Origin: Methanomassiliicoccaceae archaeon
Lineage (GTDB): Archaea > Thermoplasmatota > Thermoplasmata > Methanomassiliicoccales > Methanomethylophilaceae
Assembly: GCA_016284295.1 (NCBI GenBank)
Contig: JAEEOP010000031.1
Span: 56,148-120,147 of the forward strand
Reading direction: 5' to 3'
DNA: 64,000 nt
Shown: in pieces, positions 19,362 through 26,500 of the stretch
How positions within the stretch are numbered: position 1 is the stretch's first letter
Layout: the number at the start of each line of letters is the position of its first letter
Translations under genes and position numbers: made by a program
The notes under the pieces: model-generated
Databases searched by the model: none
The model's input: the letters and a program-made list of their open reading frames with translations, nothing else
Told to the model about the DNA's origin: nothing

Positions 19362-20648
19362 ATGAGCACCATCATGGAAGAGGCCCGCAGAGGGGTCGTC
19401 AGCCCTCTGATCAAGGAGATCGCCAGGAAAGAGAAGGTCAGTGAGGAGTTCGTGAGAAATGGGATCGCGTCCGGAAGGATATGCGTACCGCACAACCCCA
19501 TCCACGACCCCGTTCCCGCGGCGATAGGCGAGGGGATGTCCGTCAAGATCAACGTCAATCTCGGAACGTCCCGCGACATGGTGGATGTGGAGCAGGAGTC
19601 GGAGAAGCTCAAGGTCGCATTGAAGTACGGCGCGGACGCCGTCATGGACCTCAGCACCGGCGGGGACATCGACGCCATAAGAGCCAGGCTCCTCAAGGAG
19701 TGCCCCGTCATGATGGGTTCGGTGCCGATCTACGAGACCGGTGTGCTCGCTGCGAGGAAGAACGCCATCGTCGAGATGACGGAGGACGACATCTTCAGCG
19801 GTATCGAGAAGCATGCCAAGGACGGAATGGACTTCATGACCGTGCACTGCGGCATCACGAAGGAGACCGTCCAGTGGCTCAAGAAGTGCGACAGAATCAC
19901 GGACGTCGTCTCCAGGGGAGGGTCGTTCCTCACCGCGTGGATCCTCCACAACGAGCAGGAGAACCCCCTCTACAAGAACTTCGACTACCTCCTGGAGCTC
20001 GCCAGGGAATACGAGTTCACGCTGTCCCTCGGGGACGGCTTCAGGCCCGGGTGCATCGACGATGCCAGCGACCAGGCGCAGCTGTCCGAGCTGATGACGC
20101 TGGGTCATCTGGTCCAGAGGGCCCGCGAGGCCGGTGTCCAGTCGATGGTGGAAGGTCCCGGCCACGTCCCGTTGGACCAGGTCCCGATGAACATGCAGCT
20201 CGAGAAGAGGCTGTGCCATGACGCACCGTTCTACGTGCTCGGACCGCTCGTGACGGACATCGCTCCCGGATACGACCACATCGTGGGCGCCATCGGCGGG
20301 GCCGTAGCGGCACAGAACGGAGCGGATTTCCTCTGCTATCTGACCCCTGCGGAGCACCTTTCTTTGCCAGACGTGGACGATGTCAGGGAGGGCGTGATCG
20401 CCTCCAAGATCGCTGCCCATGTCGGTGACCTCTCCAGGGGCATCGGAAGGGACAGGGACACGCGCATGGCCCGCGCCAGGAAGAAGCTGGACTGGCAGAC
20501 GATGTTCGACACCTGCATAGACGAGGAGAAGGCCAGAAGGTACCGCGCAAGGGGCTGCACCGAGGAGAGCGAGGGATGCTCCATGTGCGGTGACGTGTGC
20601 GCCATCAAGATCGTCAACATATACATGCAGAAAGACAAGAAGGAATGA
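19362..20648 (+). CDS. thiC: Phosphomethylpyrimidine synthase ThiC
   Basis: Radical SAM enzyme that rearranges aminoimidazole ribotide to HMP phosphate for thiamine synthesis. The 428 residues match the shorter archaeal form. Conserved parts include VKINVNLGTS near residue 62, YGADAVMDLSTGGD near 88, TVHCGI near 163, SRGGSF near 185, GDGFRPGCIDDA near 223 and EGPGHVPLDQ near 262. The C-terminal CSMCGDVC (CX2CX4C) near residue 406 binds the [4Fe-4S] cluster. The start at 19362 gives the usual MSTIMEEAR opening; the open frame upstream covers the gyrB promoter. I saw no TPP riboswitch consensus in the leader. It converges on tRNA-Thr, two bases after its stop. Confidence 0.95.
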   Translation: MSTIMEEARRGVVSPLIKEIARKEKVSEEFVRNGIASGRICVPHNPIHDPVPAAIGEGMSVKINVNLGTSRDMVDVEQESEKLKVALKYGADAVMDLSTGGDIDAIRARLLKECPVMMGSVPIYETGVLAARKNAIVEMTEDDIFSGIEKHAKDGMDFMTVHCGITKETVQWLKKCDRITDVVSRGGSFLTAWILHNEQENPLYKNFDYLLELAREYEFTLSLGDGFRPGCIDDASDQAQLSELMTLGHLVQRAREAGVQSMVEGPGHVPLDQVPMNMQLEKRLCHDAPFYVLGPLVTDIAPGYDHIVGAIGGAVAAQNGADFLCYLTPAEHLSLPDVDDVREGVIASKIAAHVGDLSRGIGRDRDTRMARARKKLDWQTMFDTCIDEEKARRYRARGCTEESEGCSMCGDVCAIKIVNIYMQKDKKE

Positions 20649-20650
20649 GT

Positions 20651-20724
20651 GGAGCCGCTGAAGGGATTTGAACCCTCGGCCTTCTGATTACGAATCAGAT
20701 GCTATACCACTAAGCCACAGCGGC
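20651..20724 (-). tRNA. tRNA-Thr (CGT)
   Basis: A 74-base cloverleaf with encoded CCA. The acceptor arms GCCGCTG/CAGCGGC pair perfectly, and the discriminator base T fits archaeal tRNA-Thr. The anticodon stem TCTGA/TCAGA encloses TTCGTAA, giving anticodon CGT (codon ACG). The T arm is GAGGGTTCAAATCCCTT. It abuts the end of thiC on the opposite strand. Confidence 0.95.
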
Positions 20725-20748
20725 GTCAGACCTAGTGATAATCTCGCC

Positions 20749-20758
20749 CTATAAAATG
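20749..20758 (-). promoter_or_regulatory. TATA box of tRNA-Thr
   Basis: CATTTTATAG on the minus strand, about 29 bases upstream of the tRNA 5' end at 20724. Confidence 0.6.
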
Positions 20759-20854
20759 ACTTGTTCAGTTCAGTTGAACGTTCGGGACGTTATCCGTGCG
20801 TGCCCGGACCTCAACAGGACCGATTTTCGATGCAACCTTCATCATATCCCTTAA

Positions 20855-20881
20855 CTTCTATAAAATTTAGGTATTCCAAAA
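20855..20881 (+). promoter_or_regulatory. Flavodoxin promoter with DtxR-like operator candidate
   Basis: A TATA box (TCTATAAAAT, 20857-20866) is directly followed by TTTAGGTATTCCAAAA (20866-20881), a dyad of the form TTTxGG-N4-CCxAAA. The same dyad, also directly after a TATA-like element, precedes the NifH-ABC chimera at 40198. Placement over the transcription start suits a repressor. Assignment to a DtxR/IdeR-type metalloregulator is inference from site resemblance. Confidence 0.45.
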
Positions 20882-20945
20882 TCTTTAAACACTGTTAATT
20901 GTAATACGGTATCAGACCATAGCTCGCTATGAGTCGGGCGATAAC

Positions 20946-21359
20946 ATGACAACAGCAATCGTATTCTCATCCCAGACAGGTAACACTGAGATGATGGCAG
21001 AACAGATCAAAGCCGGGGCCGAGGCGGCCGGCAAGGATGTCCTCTACTGCAACATAGCCGACGGGAACTGCGACGCATCGGAGGTCCTCGGATGCGACCT
21101 CATGATCCTGGGGTCCCCGGCGATGGGCGACGAGGTCCTGGACGATCCCATGGAGGCGTTCTTCTCCGGTATCGAAGGACAGATCTCCGGGAAGAAGATA
21201 GCAATCTTCGGCTCCTATGACTGGGGCGACGGCCAGTGGCTCAGGGACTGGTCGGACAGGATCTCCGACGCAGGCGCCACTTGCGTCAACGGCGACGGTC
21301 TCAAGAACCATCTAGATGAGATCGATGATGCGGCCTGCAAGGCCCTCGGAGCCCTCTGA
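20946..21359 (+). CDS. Flavodoxin
   Basis: Short-chain flavodoxin of 137 residues with the FMN phosphate loop SSQTGNTE at residues 8-15, the second FMN loop LGSPAMGDE near 55-63 and the third GSYDWGDG near 89-96, so all three flavin-binding loops are present. It carries low-potential electrons and often substitutes for ferredoxin when iron is scarce. A leader of about 60 bases contains a small hairpin (CATAG CTCG CTATG, 20918-20931). The operator-like dyad in the promoter would fit iron control. The 3' end is separated from the convergent endonuclease IV gene by an inverted repeat. Confidence 0.93.
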   Translation: MTTAIVFSSQTGNTEMMAEQIKAGAEAAGKDVLYCNIADGNCDASEVLGCDLMILGSPAMGDEVLDDPMEAFFSGIEGQISGKKIAIFGSYDWGDGQWLRDWSDRISDAGATCVNGDGLKNHLDEIDDAACKALGAL

Positions 21360-21373
21360 AAACCTCCGGCCTT

Positions 21374-21405
21374 ACGGCCGTGCTCTTTCATTCCGGCACG
21401 GCCGT
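21374..21405. terminator. Inverted repeat between convergent flavodoxin and endonuclease IV genes
   Basis: ACGGCCGTGC (21374-21383) and its exact reverse complement GCACGGCCGT (21396-21405) flank a 12-base T-rich loop. Its position between two convergent stops suggests a bidirectional terminator. Confidence 0.6.
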
Positions 21406-21412
21406 ACCGGCC

Positions 21413-22225
21413 TCAGAGCCTGCATTTGGGGAACATATCCCTGAATACGACGGCATCCTTCTCGATCAGCGGCGACTCGCAGATGAAGTTGCACTCCTGA
21501 TCGGTATCTTCCAGAACATTGGCCAACAACTGCAGGTCAGGATCCTTCGCCTCCAAGGGCAGATGCGATATCTCTCCCTTGTCGCCGTACTTTATGCAGC
21601 TGATATGGAAGTGCGCGATGTCCCCGCAAAGGGGGAAGAACTGGTCTATGAGGCCTCTCATGTCATCCTCGGTCTTCAGATACCCGTGCCCCCTGGCGTG
21701 GACGTGAGCGACGTCCAGGACGGGGTGTACGCCGTCCACCTGCTCCATGACCTTCCCGATCTCGTCCAGGGTGCCGAACTGGCCCAGCTTCCCCATGGTC
21801 TCGACACCGAGGATTACGTCCTTTATCCCCTCGTCGTCCAGCATGTTCTTGCACTTGGTCAGTCCCTCTATGACCGACGGCATGGCCGTCTCTGGGGATT
21901 TCCCATAGGATGCAGCGTGTATCACTATGATGTAGGCACCCAGGTTGTGCGCGGCGCGGGCCGTGTCCATCACCCACCCGATGCTCTTGTCGCGGGTCTC
22001 CTGGCTGTCGGAGTTGAAGCTGATGAAATAGGGCGCATGGCAGCTCAGCCTGATGTCAAGGGACTTCGCCTTCTCCCCGATGACCTTCGCCCTCTCGGGG
22101 CTGATGCGCGCGCCCCTGACGAACTCCACTTCCAAAGCGTTCAATCCCAGGTTCTTGGTGTACTCCAGGGATCCTTCCGGCGTCTTGCCCGCGGAAGGGT
22201 AGCCTGCAGGTCCGAATCTCATCAT
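21413..22225 (-). CDS. Endonuclease IV-like (Nfo/AP endonuclease family 2) TIM-barrel protein
   Basis: This 270-residue protein begins MMRFGPAGYP. It follows the AP endonuclease family 2 order of metal ligands: CHAPYFISF near residue 64, VIHAASYGK near 103, GVETMGK near 140, DVAHVHARGH near 172, HFHIS near 208 and a late CESP near 248. Endonuclease IV cleaves DNA 5' to abasic sites and uses three zinc ions. Sugar isomerases share the fold, but the ligand order and the divergently transcribed 8-oxoguanine glycosylase support a base-excision-repair role. The start was set at ATG 22225; ATG 22222 is equally possible. Confidence 0.85.
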   Translation of the reverse strand: MMRFGPAGYPSAGKTPEGSLEYTKNLGLNALEVEFVRGARISPERAKVIGEKAKSLDIRLSCHAPYFISFNSDSQETRDKSIGWVMDTARAAHNLGAYIIVIHAASYGKSPETAMPSVIEGLTKCKNMLDDEGIKDVILGVETMGKLGQFGTLDEIGKVMEQVDGVHPVLDVAHVHARGHGYLKTEDDMRGLIDQFFPLCGDIAHFHISCIKYGDKGEISHLPLEAKDPDLQLLANVLEDTDQECNFICESPLIEKDAVVFRDMFPKCRL

Positions 22226-22280
22226 GGATGGCCGAATGATGACCGAATATATCATTACCTCGAAACATCATCGGCGGTCC

Positions 22281-23087
22281 ATGAAGATCGATCTGGAGGT
22301 ATCGCTGGACCCCACTTTGGGATGCGGACAGGCCCACCGCTGGCACAAGACTGAGGATGACGGATGGGAAGGGGTATGGAGGTCGCAGCTGGTCACGATG
22401 CGCCAGATCGACGGCCACACCATAGAAGTGCAAGGTACGGACGACCGCTCCGGGATCACCAGATACCTGGGCGGGGACGACGACCTGCCCGCGATCATCG
22501 AAGAAATATCCGCCAGCGACCCCTACGTGGCCCATCTGGCCGAATTCTGCCCCGGGATGCGCATAATGCGCCAGGACCATTGGGAATGCCTCGCCACGTA
22601 CGTGCTTGCAACCAACGCCAACGTCGCCCGCATAGGGAAGATGGTGGAATCGGTCTGCGACCATTTCGGGAAGAACCTAGGCGGAAGGCACGCGTTCCCC
22701 ACTCCCGGTCAGATCCTGGACAGGGCGGAGCAGCTCCCCGAGTGCAGGCTCGGTTTCAGGGAGAAGCGCTTCCTGACCCTCGCCGAGCGTGCGGAATCGG
22801 GCGATCTGGACGTGGAATCGTTCTCGGATATGGATTACGAGGAATGCGTATCGGAATTGCAGAAGATCAACGGCGTGGGCCCGAAGGTCGCCGATTGCGT
22901 CGCACTGTTCGCATTCGAGCATATGGAGGCGTTCCCGATCGATGCACGCATCTCCAAGGTCATGGATCAGAGGTACGGCGTGACCGGAAGCTACAAAGCG
23001 GTCTCGTCCTTCGGCAGGCAGAAATTCGGAAGATACGCCGGATATGCGCAGGAGTTCCTGTATCATGCCGACTTTATATCGGACTGA
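22281..23087 (+). CDS. 8-oxoguanine DNA glycosylase/AP lyase (OGG family, HhH-GPD)
   Basis: A 268-residue base-excision repair enzyme. The OGG N-domain signature appears as LGCGQAHRW near residue 14. The HhH-GPD motif reads INGVGPKVADCVALFAFEH near residue 200; its lysine (GPK) aligns with the Schiff-base lysine of OGG1 and the aspartate of FPIDARI follows 20 residues later. The enzyme removes 8-oxoguanine opposite C and nicks the abasic site, which the neighbouring endonuclease IV would then trim. The ATG at 22281 leaves 55 bases to the divergent gene; earlier in-frame ATGs at 22224 and 22239 would overlap that promoter. The 3' end overlaps the convergent regulator by 25 bases. Confidence 0.88.
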   Translation: MKIDLEVSLDPTLGCGQAHRWHKTEDDGWEGVWRSQLVTMRQIDGHTIEVQGTDDRSGITRYLGGDDDLPAIIEEISASDPYVAHLAEFCPGMRIMRQDHWECLATYVLATNANVARIGKMVESVCDHFGKNLGGRHAFPTPGQILDRAEQLPECRLGFREKRFLTLAERAESGDLDVESFSDMDYEECVSELQKINGVGPKVADCVALFAFEHMEAFPIDARISKVMDQRYGVTGSYKAVSSFGRQKFGRYAGYAQEFLYHADFISD

Positions 23088-23467
23088 ATGATGGTCCCGC
23101 ACATGTTGACGCATTCGACGGGCTTCTCCCCGAGGTAATCCGTGTAGATCTCCTCGAGCAGTCCGATGCGCCTGACGGCGACGCAGACCTTGCACATCTC
23201 GCTCTCGAACGGGGCCTTGTCCTCGGCGAGGTTCTTCGCCGCCTCCCTGATGGCCTCCATGAGCTCGGGATAATGCACGCTGCGCTCGATCATGGAGCTC
23301 TCCCCCCTCTTCTTCTTGAGGTACTGGGAGATCGCGGCATCGGTGACGCCGAACTTCCTTGCTACGTTGGCCTGGGACATGTGATATGTCCCGACAAGCT
23401 CCTTGGCCACTTCCCTTCTTACCAGTGGCAGGACATACCAGACAACGACTTCGCAAGGTATCTTCAT
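23063..23467 (-). CDS. HTH transcriptional regulator with C-terminal cysteine pairs
   Basis: This 134-residue archaeal regulator of the Xre-like COG2522 type has a helix-turn-helix at about residues 30-54 (MSQANVARKFGVTDAAIS is the core). A C-terminal domain with CKVCVAVRR near residue 92 and CVNMC near 118 gives four cysteines that could bind zinc or an Fe-S cluster and sense metal or redox state. The target is unknown. The coding end overlaps the end of the glycosylase gene on the opposite strand, so the two 3' ends cannot be expressed without mutual antisense. Confidence 0.8.
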   Translation of the reverse strand: MKIPCEVVVWYVLPLVRREVAKELVGTYHMSQANVARKFGVTDAAISQYLKKKRGESSMIERSVHYPELMEAIREAAKNLAEDKAPFESEMCKVCVAVRRIGLLEEIYTDYLGEKPVECVNMCGTIIQSDIKSA

Positions 23468-23543
23468 GTTCCTCGGCTAGCTGGTGTAAGTATAAAGTCT
23501 TTGACTATTTAGGATGGATGAAATTTTGTTAACCTATCCAACA

Positions 23544-26500
23544 TTATGCGCCAGTATTCACCTTCATGTAAAATTCCGACACATCCCAATCGTCATCGTC
23601 CCTCTGGCGCTGGGTGTCCAGCCTCATGCCCACCGACTGGGAGGCCTCCTTCAGCAGGCGGACGGCGCGGTCGTTGCCCTGGAAATCGTCTACCTTGGCG
23701 CCGGATGCGCACAGCTTGCCCACGAAGGACCCTACGATCCTGTTGTTGGCGATGATGACCGACCTGGTCGCCCCGGTCTCCGACTTTATCCAGTCGCGGA
23801 AGTACACGCTGAGGTTGTCCTGCGTGTTCAGCACGAAGGTGTCCCCGGCCCTGCGAGTGATCTTGCCGACGTCCTCCGCCAGCATCCACCTGAGCGTCGG
23901 GTCGTCCTTGATGAAGAATCCCTTCTTCACGAACCCTTCCTTCTCAAGCGCCCTGAGGACGCCCCTGGTGACGGACATCCTGCTCGACAGGAACATGGAC
24001 AGGTCCTCGGCGCAGAACATGCCAAAGTCGCGGAAATGCATCCTGGCGATTTCCAGGGTGGCCTCGTCCTGACCGATCCCCCTGTCCTCCACGATGTTGT
24101 AGTTGGAATCCGAATCCTGATAGATCACGGACATCCTGTTCAGCTCGGACAGGGCCTGCGTCGTATGCTCGAGCGAGAGCGGCGAATCGTTGATGATGCT
24201 CTTCTTGGACATGGGCTGCTTCGCAAGTAGCAGCTTGATGAGCGCCTTCCCGTCCTCGTCGGGGACGTATCCCTTCTGTGCCCTGTACAGGTACGCATGG
24301 TCGCTGTCGGTGTACCCCTGATAGGACGGCGTAAGGGTCATCTTCATCAGGTAGCCCTTCTCCATCTGCTTCTTCATGGTGGTCCTCTCGGCCACGCGAG
24401 TCATGCTCTCCTGGTCGCCGCGGATGTATCCGCGCACGGCTACGCATTCCGCCACAGTAGAGTACTTGTTGTTCTTGGACACCCTCTGCTTCCCGAAAAC
24501 GTAGGAGATCATCTGCTCCTCGGTCATCGTCCAGGGGTCGAAGTCCCCTTTGGCGTAGAATCCGTTGACGAAGACGTATCCGCTCTTCTCCAGGATGGCC
24601 TTCTTCTCATCTTCGATCTCAGCGACGTCGGTGTTCAGTATCTCCCTGATGCGGACTATGTCGATGCCCTTCTGCCTGTAGAATCCCATCAGATGGTCGA
24701 TGGTTCCCAGGACGTCCTGGAGCATCTCGGGAGAATCCATATCCATCGAGCGAACCTCTATGCACCCGGACATCTCCCATATCTCCAGCGCGCCGACGAT
24801 GGTTATCCCTTTCACGAGGGGGTAGATCCATCTGTCGCCGTAGCGGGCGGCTATCTCGGCCCACTTGGAGCCGAGGTCAGGGTCGAACAGGGACAGGAGC
24901 CTCAGCGGGTACTCCGTCTCCTGGACGCTCTCGAGGGCGGGGATCTCGTCGGGCATGACGTACATCGGTATGCGCCCGTCGCCCACGATGATCTCGGTGG
25001 CGCCCGATTCCTTGGCGTAGGCCTCTATCATGTCCAGCGGGACGCCCACCATGTAGCGGAGTGCGGATGAGGGGATCGGTCCGTAGGCCCTGATGGCCTT
25101 GACCGTGAGGTCCCTGGCGGGATCGCCCTCGGGGACGCCGGGTCTGAACACGGCGTAGGTGTTCTCTGTACCCCAGTCCTCCTTCTCGCTGAACGCGCGT
25201 ATCACCTGCAATGAACGGTCCAGGCGCATGACAGAATCCCTCACCGAATCCTTGTCCTTGCCGGTCTCGGCGACGAGCTGCCTCATGGTGGCCATGCCCA
25301 TGCCGTCGATGACGTTCAGCAGGTCGCGGTCCTCGGGGGACGTCTCGTCCACCCTGATGGCGGCATAGCGGTCGGCATCGTCCCTCATGACGTACCTGAC
25401 CCTGCCCCTGACGAACCTTCCGAGCTGTATCTCGCCGTCCTTGCGCATGTCGTACCATTCGTCGATGTCGAAGCTGTCCACCCTGTTGTAGACGTCGATC
25501 TCGCTCCCGGCGGAGCCGTGGAAGTCGAAGAACTCTTTGATCGAATTGAAATGCTGGCCCTTGGTGAGCCTGTAGCGCTCGACGGACTCGTAGCTGAACA
25601 CGTTGTTGCTGCCGGCCTTGAGCCTCATGTGGTCGATCTTGAGCATGTACTGGTCGTTCTCGGAGACCAGGAACCTGCCCTTGACGACATCCTCGTTGGC
25701 GACGAGCGATTCCAGCGCCACGTGGGCCTGCTCGTCCGTGAGTGACAGCGCATAGGACACCTCCTGCACGGATGCGGGGGCGAAGCAGTCCAGGTACCTC
25801 ATGACGATGCGGTCCGTTGCCTCTGCCACGTTGACCTCGGGGTACTCTACGCGTCCGAAGATCCATCTGTTCCCGGAGATGTCGGTCCTCGCCACAAGGT
25901 ACATGGACTCCAGCTTCCTGAGGGACCTTATGACCATGTCCTCGCTCACCTCGAGGGACTTCGCGATGTCGGCCATGGTGGAATCCTCCTTCAGGGCGCC
26001 CAGGACCATCTGGTCCGTATCGTTCAGGGTGCGCTCCTTGCGCGTGGCGGCCGCATAATACGGGATCTCGTCGGCGACCATGATGTGCGACTCGTCCAGG
26101 AAGACGGAACCGATGATACCTTCGTGTATCAGGTCGCGGACCCACTCGTCTATGGTCTTCCTGTCCTCGTCGGTGTAGGTATAGATGTTCCTTCCGCGCT
26201 CGCGCATGAACTGCAGCGGCCCGGTCTCCATGAGGAGCTTGGGAATGTCCGCCTTGGATGCGATGCGGGTCGGCTTCTGAGCGTAATACGGGATGATCTG
26301 GTCCTCGTCGAACTCGAACTCCCTGACGGTGTCCCCGAGAGCACGGTACAGAACCTTCCTGTGGAGCTCCCTGAGCAGTGCGGAGCGGTCCTCCATGAGG
26401 ACGATGTCCGAGAATCCCGAGAGAATGGCGGAATGGGCGAACGGGGACGGCGTCCCGTTGTAATGGATCAGGTTGATCTCCATGTCGCCGATGTCGATGA

